Origin: Parcubacteria group bacterium
GTDB lineage: Bacteria > Patescibacteriota > Minisyncoccia > Phycocordibacterales > UBA12088
Direction: 5' to 3'
Assembly: GCA_021731325.1 (NCBI GenBank)
Contig: JAKFXP010000028.1
Span: 1 to 5,331 of the forward strand
DNA: 5,331 bases
Each line of letters starts with the position of its first letter. Position 1 is the first letter of the stretch. The position numbers were made by a program, and so were the translations under genes. Below are positions 1 through 4,112 of the stretch, piece after piece. The notes beneath the pieces are model-generated. The model had not been told where the DNA came from and searched no databases. It saw only the letters and a list, made by a program, of their open reading frames with translations.

Positions 1-2
1 GT

Positions 3-134
3 AGTAAGTGCATCAGCGAGTATAAGACTTATACAACGTTTTCAGGTTTTAACGGGGAGTATCTTGTCGCAGACCCGTGTGAAGTGTCACAAAGTATGGA
101 GCTGCACGTTAATCTAAAACAAAACTGGCTTTAA
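3..134 (+). CDS. 3' end of an unidentified protein gene (partial)
   Basis: A reading frame is open from the left edge of the window and closes with TAA at 132-134, giving 43 residues. The visible tail is mixed and fairly acidic (it includes GEYLVADPCEVSQ and ends NLKQNWL), which looks more like protein than a chance frame. Frame 1 is also open here, up to a TAA at 115-117, but its translation is less protein-like. The stop is one base before the ATG of the nuclease-like gene at 136, the spacing expected for translationally coupled genes. I do not recognise the family from so short a piece. If the neighbour is a restriction-type nuclease, a methylase, specificity or ATPase partner would be a natural guess, but nothing in these residues shows it. 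Confidence 0.5.
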   Translation, partial: SKCISEYKTYTTFSGFNGEYLVADPCEVSQSMELHVNLKQNWL

Positions 135-135
135 G

Positions 136-1290
136 ATGAGTTTTGACCATATTTATAAAGCTGAATGGGACGCTGCAGGTGTCACTCAAGATGATGTAGC
201 TAATTCTCGTGCCCTAGTGAGTGCTGCCATGACACAGGAATTTTTAGATAGAGAAAATACTCGTTCTACAAAAATGGCACAAGATATAGTCACGAGAAAT
301 TATTTAAAACACCCAATCCTAATACAGCTTGAAAGTCCGTTTATAGGTCAGGTTTGCTCGCTCATACATCTTGCCGAAGCTTTGACTATGTTTAAAGACT
401 GCCCAGCAATTTCTGAATACATGTCACGACTTAGAAAATCTGATTTATATAAAGCTGCGCGTTTGGAGCTAGAGTTCGCAGCTTTTTTAAGAGCTAGAGG
501 TCATAACGCTTTACCTAGCTATAAAACTGATACAGGCGAAGTTGATATTTATATTTCAGAACACCAAAGTCTAGGCGAGGTCTTCTTTGAGTGCAAAACC
601 TATAATCCACCTAAGCCCTCGGAGGAGAGTAGAAGGAATTTATTTGGTTATTTTATGAAGAAATTGCAAACCTTACCCAAAGGGTATGTTATTTGTTTTA
701 AGTCACATATTGAAATCACAGAAGATAATCTGAAAATGATTAAGTTAAAAATTAAGTCAATTTTTAACAATATGGAAGCCTTGTACAAGGAAGGAAACAC
801 CCATCACGATTTATTCTTTGGAGAGTTAGATATCTTGTATTTTGAAGAAATTACTGAGGATGTAGCTCTGGCACTGCGTGGAGATTACAATGAAACAGTA
901 TTCCGCACCATGATACCCCAGAGTGCGCTCAAACAACGCTGGGAAGATATAAGTAACCCAGATAAATTTGATGTTGAGGGGAAGTATAGGGCTAGTGCTC
1001 TGGCGTTCGATTTGCCTCTACCAAAAAGAGAGGGTCATAAAAAAGTTGATTATGTGGCGAAAGCGAAATCTGACATAGATGGAAAGATATCTCAACACAA
1101 ACACAGATTGGAAGAAGGGAAAAATATTTGTATCGTTCTTGAGGATATCCCAGCTGAGGACTTTATGTTACTTAAGAAAGAAGTTGAAGACGGCTTGTAT
1201 AAAAAATATAAAAAACTCGCTATTGTTTTTGTTCGAAAGAAAGCGAGGTCAAGGAACTTATTTTTGATGTCAAAGACCTTAAAAGTGTAG
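136..1290 (+). CDS. Hypothetical protein with PD-(D/E)XK nuclease-like motifs
   Basis: Encodes 384 residues. ATG 136 is the first start after an in-frame TAA at 115-117; no Shine-Dalgarno sequence precedes it, so it may be translated by coupling to the gene ending at 134. Residues about 105-160 resemble a PD-(D/E)XK core: a helix with acidic residues (E111, E113) and RARGH, then GEVDI with D137, then a hydrophobic strand ending in FECK (E152, K154), 15 residues after the Asp. This is the D-(X)n-E-X-K arrangement of restriction-endonuclease-fold and Holliday-junction-type enzymes. The N-terminal ~100 residues look helical. The C-terminal ~100 are Lys-rich with two beta-like strands (NICIVLEDI, LAIVFVRKK), possibly a second alpha/beta domain. 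No signal peptide or membrane segment is visible. The gene is strongly A/T rich compared with everything right of about 1400, which suggests transfer. The exact family and the substrate (DNA or RNA, defence or repair) are not recognisable; the nuclease call is inferred from motif spacing only. Confidence 0.6.
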   Translation: MSFDHIYKAEWDAAGVTQDDVANSRALVSAAMTQEFLDRENTRSTKMAQDIVTRNYLKHPILIQLESPFIGQVCSLIHLAEALTMFKDCPAISEYMSRLRKSDLYKAARLELEFAAFLRARGHNALPSYKTDTGEVDIYISEHQSLGEVFFECKTYNPPKPSEESRRNLFGYFMKKLQTLPKGYVICFKSHIEITEDNLKMIKLKIKSIFNNMEALYKEGNTHHDLFFGELDILYFEEITEDVALALRGDYNETVFRTMIPQSALKQRWEDISNPDKFDVEGKYRASALAFDLPLPKREGHKKVDYVAKAKSDIDGKISQHKHRLEEGKNICIVLEDIPAEDFMLLKKEVEDGLYKKYKKLAIVFVRKKARSRNLFLMSKTLKV

Positions 1291-1298
1291 AAGGTCTT
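1273..1298. repeat. Inverted repeat spanning the nuclease-gene stop codon
   Basis: AAGACCTT (1273-1280) and AAGGTCTT (1291-1298) form an 8-bp stem around a 10-base loop that holds the TAG stop at 1288-1290. There is no T-run after it, so it is not a standard intrinsic terminator. It may protect the mRNA 3' end or add to the weak terminator at 1335. Confidence 0.5.
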
Positions 1299-1310
1299 AA
1301 CATATAGCTG

Positions 1311-1330
1311 CTCGCTGCATTTCTCGCTGC
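1311..1330. repeat. Short tandem direct repeat (CTCGCTGC twice)
   Basis: CTCGCTGC occurs at 1311-1318 and again at 1323-1330, separated by ATTT, just downstream of the nuclease-like gene. It lies at the point where the A/T-rich block gives way to G/C-richer sequence. Function unknown; it could be chance. Confidence 0.4.
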
Positions 1331-1334
1331 TTTT

Positions 1335-1353
1335 ACAGTTTTCACTGTTTTTT
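1335..1353 (+). terminator. Weak intrinsic terminator of the left operon
   Basis: ACAGT (1335-1339), loop TTTC, ACTGT (1344-1348), followed directly by a T-run (1348-1353). The 5-bp A/T-containing stem is short, so termination would be weak unless helped by the stem at 1273-1298. Its position, 45 bases after the TAG and on the coding strand, fits the end of the two-gene transcript. Confidence 0.4.
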
Positions 1354-1600
1354 CACTGGGGAAATGGGGATTAGTACCGTTTAACTTCAAAGCTTGTGTT
1401 GTAATCCATGTCGTGCGCTCCCGGCTTTCGATACCGTATGTCGGGTATCGGTCACGAGTTGCTAAGCGTACTCACAAGCTGCGCTTGTTGCGTTCGCTAA
1501 GCACTCTCGACCCCGGCTCGCGGCTCTGCTCTCTCGGAATTGCGAGCAGAACATCGCTCCGCTTTTCGATTCCCGACGCACAGTGCGCAGGCACTGTGCT
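1354..1600. other. Gene-free stretch rich in palindromes
   Basis: No reading frame here looks like a protein, and I see no tRNA or CRISPR array. It holds successive stem-loops. First, CGATACC/GGTATCG at 1429-1435 and 1444-1450. Second, a long imperfect one at 1460-1503 around the ACAAGC-TGC-GCTTGT core, about 20 pairs with three mismatches and one bulge, whose arms both carry GCTAAGC. Third, TCTGCTC/GAGCAGA at 1525-1531 and 1544-1550. Fourth, a perfect 9-bp stem GCACAGTGC/GCACTGTGC at 1578-1599 with a GCAG loop. The 11-mer TTGTTGCGTTC at 1485-1495 recurs inverted at 1612-1622, and its core GTTGCGTTC recurs at 1640-1648. The stretch lies immediately beyond the tmRNA 3' end. Confidence 0.6.
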
Positions 1601-1670
1601 ACATCTCCACAGAACGCAACAACCGCCCTTTGGGGGCGGGTTGCGTTCTGTGGAGATGTCGGGAATCGAA
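1565..1670 (-). repeat. Long inverted repeat joining the tmRNA 3' end to its trailer
   Basis: The right arm 1640-1670 carries the last 20 nt of the mature tmRNA plus 11 nt of trailer. The left arm is its reverse complement in two blocks: ACATCTCCACAGAACGCAAC at 1601-1620 pairs with 1640-1659 over 20 perfect pairs, and TTCGATTCCCG at 1565-1575 pairs with 1660-1670. Between the blocks the left arm carries an extra 25 bases, almost all of them the 9-bp GCACAGTGC hairpin (1578-1599). At the tip, CCGCCC (1623-1628) pairs with GGGCGG (1634-1639). In a - strand transcript the trailer is thus complementary to the 3' T-arm strand and the acceptor strand of the tmRNA that precedes it. Confidence 0.85.
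1612..1640 (-). terminator. Possible ssrA terminator at the tip of the trailer hairpin
   Basis: On the - strand, 11 nt after the mature 3' end, CCGCCC-CCAAA-GGGCGG forms a G/C stem (1639-1623) followed by TTGTTGCGTT. The tail is U-rich but not a clean run. It is the best terminator candidate after ssrA, though the whole hairpin is far longer than termination needs. Confidence 0.45.
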
Positions 1671-2048
1671 CCCGAGTGCAACAAGAATTCTTTGGATGAT
1701 CTACAGGCGTAGACCGTTTTAAGGGTTCGGAAGGGTAGGGCGAAACGGACAAAATCTATCCTTCCTAGCATACTTGGTCTCGATGTGGGTGGTGATACTA
1801 ACCGCCGCACCTCAGAGCCGAATAATATTACGCCGCGGACGCTGTATCGGCGTCAAACGTACACGACGGCACTCGGCCAACCTAGGTTAGGCGAATGCGA
1901 GCATGCCACCAAACGGACTCAATTGAATCGGTGAAGCGACTGCCCGTGCAGTTTTCTTTGCACGTATTGGTTTCCCGTTTTTTACGAAGTCCGGGGCTTC
2001 GGCCTGCACATCTCAAAGAACGTCTAGCTGTCGAAGCCAGTCATCCCC
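1651..2048 (-). ncRNA. ssrA: tmRNA (ssrA), one-piece, 398 nt
   Basis: Transfer-messenger RNA: charged with alanine, it enters stalled ribosomes with SmpB and switches translation to its own tag frame. The 5' end GGGGATG (2048-2042) pairs with CATCTCC of the 3' end, including one G-U, to form the acceptor stem. The gene encodes the terminal CCA only up to ...TCCA at 1651. A T-arm TCGGG-TTCGATT-CCCGA and the conserved TGGCTTCGACAG near the 5' end are present. Helix 2 is supported by GTTCTTTG (2021-2014) with CAAAGAAT (1694-1687) and by GCAGGC with GCCTGT. Pseudoknot 1 is GAAG/CTTC plus CCCG/CGGG. The resume codon is probably GCA at 1961-1959, after CAATACGT; 24 codons follow to TAA at 1889-1887, starting AKKTARAVAS and ending GGMLAFA. 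The stop sits in a small hairpin (1892-1876), as in other tmRNAs. smpB lies upstream on the same strand. Both ends lie inside hairpins formed with flanking sequence. Confidence 0.97.
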
Positions 2049-2086
2049 GTTTTGAGCTCGAGCATCGAGCACAAAACGCGGATGAC
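2040..2086 (-). repeat. Leader hairpin that includes the tmRNA 5' end
   Basis: A near-perfect palindrome of 47 bases: stems of 7, 7 and 6 pairs separated by two single mismatches (C2047/C2079 and A2055/A2071), with a 3-base loop at 2062-2064. In the - strand RNA, GTCATCC (2086-2080) pairs with GGATGAC (2046-2040), which is nucleotides 3-9 of the mature tmRNA; the inner CGTTTTG/CAAAACG and GCTCGA/TCGAGC stems follow, with tmRNA nucleotide 1 (2048) in the CAAAACG arm. No T-run follows in either direction, so it is unlikely to be a terminator. It may act in 5' processing or may compete with acceptor-stem folding. Confidence 0.85.
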
Positions 2087-2117
2087 AGTATGAGTATATA
2101 GTATGAGCATGAGTATG
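2086..2117 (+). repeat. Left inverted repeat of the S23 cassette
   Basis: Pairs with 2515-2540: 12 perfect pairs (2086-2097), one mismatch (A2098/G2528), 9 pairs (2099-2107), a 6-base extra CATGAG (2108-2113), then TATG (2114-2117). The extra hexamer looks like a local duplication of the TATGAG unit that recurs through the repeat. It starts exactly at the end of the ssrA leader hairpin. Confidence 0.85.
2093..2098 (-). promoter_or_regulatory. Candidate -10 box for ssrA
   Basis: TATACT on the - strand lies just upstream of the leader hairpin; transcription about 7 bases on would begin near 2086, exactly at the hairpin base. No convincing -35 box is seen. The box lies in the left arm of the inverted repeat bounding the four-helix-bundle gene, so the repeat may itself supply the ssrA promoter. 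Read-through from smpB is an alternative. Confidence 0.3.
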
Positions 2118-2142
2118 GCGAACGGACGAGAGAGACGGTTAG

Positions 2143-2523
2143 TTACGTATGGTCTTGTGCGCTACGCACGAGACCAGCACAGAGTCGAGTTGCATCAAGT
2201 AGTATCATGCGTAACTGTGCCCACTCATCCCGGGGCAGGTACTCAAGATCACGCGCAGTAATTGATTGACTCTGAAGCTCAAGTAGGGAACCTTTCGATA
2301 TTGCAAAGAAGTGTTGCTTGTCTTTCGCTGTGTTTCTTCCAAATCCCTCCGCGATGTTTGATTCGGCAGAGATTGCAGCTCGCCTCATTTGATTGGTCAG
2401 TCCAAAGAGTTCATCTCTCGGGAACGTTTTGGTAATGCGGTAGATGAATAGAACAACTTCATGTGCCTTCTTCCACGCATCAAGATCGCTAAATTCTCGT
2501 ATCTTCGTATCACGCATACTCAT
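2143..2523 (-). CDS. Four-helix-bundle protein, S23/IVS family
   Basis: Encodes 126 residues of the S23 family (23S rRNA intervening-sequence protein, related in fold to Avd of diversity-generating retroelements), usually about 115-125 residues. Diagnostic features are F-S-D-L-D-A-W at 11-17, FGLTNQMRRAAIS (40-52) running into SNIAEGFGR (55-63), and GSLLELQ at 78-84, all predicted helical. No signal peptide or membrane segment is visible. Family members are thought to form oligomers and to bind nucleic acid, but the cellular role is unsettled. The ATG at 2523 lies in the right inverted repeat; the ATG at 2517 is an equally possible start and fits the family length better. No Shine-Dalgarno sequence is present, and an earlier ATG at 2536 opens only a 3-codon frame ending TAG. 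The gene lies 26 bases after smpB and about 95 before ssrA on the same strand, so it may be co-transcribed with both. Confidence 0.92.
   Translation of the reverse strand: MSMRDTKIREFSDLDAWKKAHEVVLFIYRITKTFPRDELFGLTNQMRRAAISAESNIAEGFGRNTAKDKQHFFAISKGSLLELQSQSITARDLEYLPRDEWAQLRMILLDATRLCAGLVRSAQDHT
2151..2175 (-). repeat. Stem-loop in the 3' end of the four-helix-bundle gene
   Basis: GGTCT-T-GTGCG pairs with CGCAC-G-AGACC around a CTA loop: 10 Watson-Crick pairs plus one wobble. It lies in the last codons, ending 5 bases before the TAA at 2145-2143. It could shield the mRNA 3' end or be a processing site; no U-run follows. Confidence 0.7.
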
Positions 2524-2540
2524 ACTAGATACTCATACTG
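2515..2540 (-). repeat. Right inverted repeat of the S23 cassette
   Basis: The counterpart of 2086-2117, with 25 of its 26 bases able to pair with the left arm. On the - strand it contains the start codons of the four-helix-bundle gene (ATG at 2523 and 2517) and a decoy ATG at 2536. A transcript folding end to end would bury the translation start in the terminal stem. Confidence 0.85.
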
Positions 2541-2549
2541 GCACACGAA

Positions 2550-3002
2550 TCAATAATTCCTCTCCTTCATCACACGCCCCATCTCTCGATCAGTTTCGCG
2601 CTTTTTAATATCTTCGCGCTTATCGTACTGCTTTTTACCGCGCACGGATGCCAATTCAAGCTTGATATATCTCCCTTTATTATACAACGAAAGTGCGATA
2701 AGTGTCAAACCTTTCGTTGCTTCAAATCCCATGAGTTTGTTGAGTTCTTTGCGAGACAAGAGTAAGCGACGGGGTCGTTCGGCCTCGTACCCTTTATCAA
2801 CATTTTTTGGTTGATAGGGAGCAATAGATGCGCCGACGAGGTACGCTTCACCCCCACGTACCACCACATGGGCACCCTCAAGTTTTGCACGTCCATTGCG
2901 TACACTTTTTACCTCGTGACCCTGAAGCTCAATACCCGCCTCGAACTTTTCGAGTATCTCAAAGTCAAACGTTGCTTTTCTATTGTGTGCCAATACTGCC
3001 AT
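2550..3002 (-). CDS. smpB: SsrA-binding protein SmpB
   Basis: Encodes 150 residues from ATG 3002, the usual SmpB length. SmpB binds the tRNA-like domain of tmRNA, helps its alanylation and delivery with EF-Tu, and places its C-terminal tail in the empty mRNA channel of the stalled ribosome. Family features are N-terminal AHNRKATFDF, GHEVKS at 28-33, the central beta-barrel stretch with EAYLVGASIAPYQ, and a basic tail (122-150) including KKQYDKREDIKKRETDRE, which becomes helical on the ribosome. A TTG at 3020 would add six residues (start, WYART), but homologues begin at the MAVLAHN position, so 3002 is preferred. No Shine-Dalgarno sequence is visible. The partner tmRNA gene follows on the same strand with one gene between. 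The aldolase gene diverges from it across 84 bp. Confidence 0.97.
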   Translation of the reverse strand: MAVLAHNRKATFDFEILEKFEAGIELQGHEVKSVRNGRAKLEGAHVVVRGGEAYLVGASIAPYQPKNVDKGYEAERPRRLLLSRKELNKLMGFEATKGLTLIALSLYNKGRYIKLELASVRGKKQYDKREDIKKRETDREMGRVMKERNY

Positions 3003-3008
3003 GGTACG

Positions 3009-3017
3009 AGCATACCA
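3009..3017 (-). promoter_or_regulatory. Possible extended -10 promoter of smpB
   Basis: TGGTATGCT on the - strand matches the TGnTATAAT extended -10 form with a few differences. Transcription would start about at the ATG at 3002, giving a leaderless or nearly leaderless mRNA, which would fit the missing ribosome-binding site. No clear -35 box. Confidence 0.25.
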
Positions 3018-3048
3018 CAAGTGTTTAGTGGCTCATATCCCCATTTTT

Positions 3049-3057
3049 TGCTATACT
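3049..3057 (+). promoter_or_regulatory. Extended -10 promoter of the aldolase gene
   Basis: TGCTATACT is a good extended -10 element (TGn plus TATACT). A start near 3064 would give a leader of about 20 bases with no Shine-Dalgarno sequence before ATG 3087. The -35 region is not recognisable, as is common with extended -10 promoters. A second -10-like TACAAT lies at 3077-3082 and would give a leaderless message. Confidence 0.45.
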
Positions 3058-3086
3058 CGGGGGTATATTAGTACGATACAATATAT

Positions 3087-4088
3087 ATGGTACCAACACC
3101 CCAAGACATAGCCCAGGCACTCGTAGCACCCCATAAGGGCATATTGGCAGCAGACGAAAGCGCCACAACGATGCGTAAACGGCTCGCTTCTATCAGTGTT
3201 GCCGAAACTCCCGAAAATGGTCATCGGTTTCGTGATCTCCTGTTTACGACTCCCAATCTTGGTACGCATCTTTCGGGGGTTATTCTCTATGATGAGACGA
3301 TTCGCCAGAATGCGAGCACGGGCATACCATTTACCAAGCTCCTTGCGGATGCCGGAGTCATTCCCGGTATCAAAGTTGACCTGGGGCTCGTACCCCTCTA
3401 TACGGGTTCACTCGAAGAGGTGAGTCGTGGACTCGATACGCTTGATGCACGTCTTGCAGAATACTACGAGCTCGGTGCACGTTTTACCAAGTGGCGCTCG
3501 GTGATCCGTATCACCGATACGCTCCCCACAGAGGCCTCACTCGTCGCCAATGCACACGTCCTTGCGCAGTATGCGGTCGCGGTACAGGCGCGTGGCATGG
3601 TACCGATGGTGGAGCCTGAGGTACTCTTTGATGGTACCCATACGCTTGAGCAGTCTCGTGAGGTCATTACCCGCACCCTCACCATTCTCTTTGATACACT
3701 CAAAGCCTACCAGGTTGACCTACGTGCCCTCATCCTCAAGACGAGCATGGCGCTTCCGGGCAAAGAGTCGGGTACCGCACTAGTGCCCGCCGACATCGCC
3801 GCAGCAACCGTTGCAGCACTTACCCAGGCAGTACCAGCCGAGGTTGCAGGTATCGTCTTCTTGTCTGGTGGTCAAACACCCGAGCAGGCAACACAAAACC
3901 TCAACGCGATTGCACAGTTGGGTACCCAGGTCTGGCCTATCACCTTCAGTTACTCACGTGCACTCGAAGAGCCGGTACTGCAAGCCTGGAAGGGAGATGA
4001 TGCAGCAGGCGAGTCAGCGCAAGCGGTCTTTATCAAAAGTCTTACCGATACCGTGTCCGCGCGTAACGGTACCTACACAGGGGAGTAA
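3087..4088 (+). CDS. Class I fructose-1,6-bisphosphate aldolase
   Basis: Encodes 333 residues similar throughout to the eukaryote-type class I aldolase, a cytoplasmic TIM barrel that cleaves fructose-1,6-bisphosphate into dihydroxyacetone phosphate and glyceraldehyde-3-phosphate through a Schiff base, without metal. Landmarks from comparison with the remembered rabbit enzyme: GILAADES (D23, rabbit D33), GIKVDLG (K96, rabbit K107), FTKWRSV (K135, rabbit K146), VEPE (E176 and E178, rabbit E187 and E189), ILKTSM (K218, the Schiff-base Lys229), LSGGQ at 259-263 (phosphate-binding loop) and SYSRAL (counterpart of the region with R303). All key residues are present, so it should be active. The protein ends in NGTYTGE and lacks the long C-terminal tail with the terminal Tyr of animal enzymes, which is normal for bacterial members. 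ATG 3087 is the natural start; no Shine-Dalgarno sequence is seen. It is transcribed divergently from smpB, and the next gene follows after 24 bp, probably in the same transcript. Confidence 0.96.
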   Translation: MVPTPQDIAQALVAPHKGILAADESATTMRKRLASISVAETPENGHRFRDLLFTTPNLGTHLSGVILYDETIRQNASTGIPFTKLLADAGVIPGIKVDLGLVPLYTGSLEEVSRGLDTLDARLAEYYELGARFTKWRSVIRITDTLPTEASLVANAHVLAQYAVAVQARGMVPMVEPEVLFDGTHTLEQSREVITRTLTILFDTLKAYQVDLRALILKTSMALPGKESGTALVPADIAAATVAALTQAVPAEVAGIVFLSGGQTPEQATQNLNAIAQLGTQVWPITFSYSRALEEPVLQAWKGDDAAGESAQAVFIKSLTDTVSARNGTYTGE

Positions 4089-4112
4089 TACATATTCCAA
4101 TAACCTTCTATC

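Larger units (their letters stand above)
2086..2540. mobile_element. Putative cassette: S23-type gene between inverted repeats
   Basis: The segment is bounded by CAGTATGAGTAT (2086-2097) and its complement ATACTCATACTG (2529-2540), continuing inwards as imperfect repeats of 32 and 26 bases. It holds only the four-helix-bundle gene and fills nearly all the space between the smpB stop (2550) and the ssrA leader hairpin (2040-2086). There is no transposase. The layout, an S23-type gene inside a terminal stem, recalls the intervening sequences known in 23S rRNA of Leptospira and Coxiella, which encode S23-family proteins and close by a base-paired stem. Here the host site would be next to tmRNA. 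Mobility is inference from architecture only. Confidence 0.45.

Noticed and set aside
1..117. Frame 1 open to TAA 115-117 as the partial gene
   Set aside because: Its translation is less protein-like than frame 3, and frame 3 ends one base before the next start, a typical operon junction; not fully excluded.
1565..1612. att site (integrase-made duplication of the ssrA 3' end)
   Set aside because: Integrase duplications are direct repeats at the two ends of an island. This copy is inverted and adjacent, so it is not a normal attL/attR pair; no direct copy is seen within the window.
1429..1670. CRISPR array or integron attC array
   Set aside because: The palindromes differ from one another and are not evenly spaced direct repeats with spacers; no cas or integrase gene is visible, and no shared attC core sites were found.
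1413..1810. Several overlapping open frames of 60-112 codons on both strands
   Set aside because: They run through the tmRNA 3' half and the palindromes beside it; the translations are Arg/Ser/Cys-rich and unlike proteins. They are shadows of RNA-gene and repeat sequence.
2040..2086. Intrinsic terminator after the four-helix-bundle gene
   Set aside because: The stem is strong but no T-run follows on either strand, and one arm is the mature tmRNA 5' end.
1895..2101. Open frame of 68 codons on the + strand
   Set aside because: It lies antisense to the tmRNA 5' half and runs across the leader hairpin and inverted repeat; no family resemblance.
3003..3020. TTG start at 3020 for SmpB
   Set aside because: It would add only six residues not seen in the family, whose N-terminus matches the ATG at 3002.
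3051..3269. Antisense frames across the smpB-aldolase junction and within the aldolase and bactofilin-like genes
   Set aside because: All overlap confidently assigned genes in other frames and show no family features.
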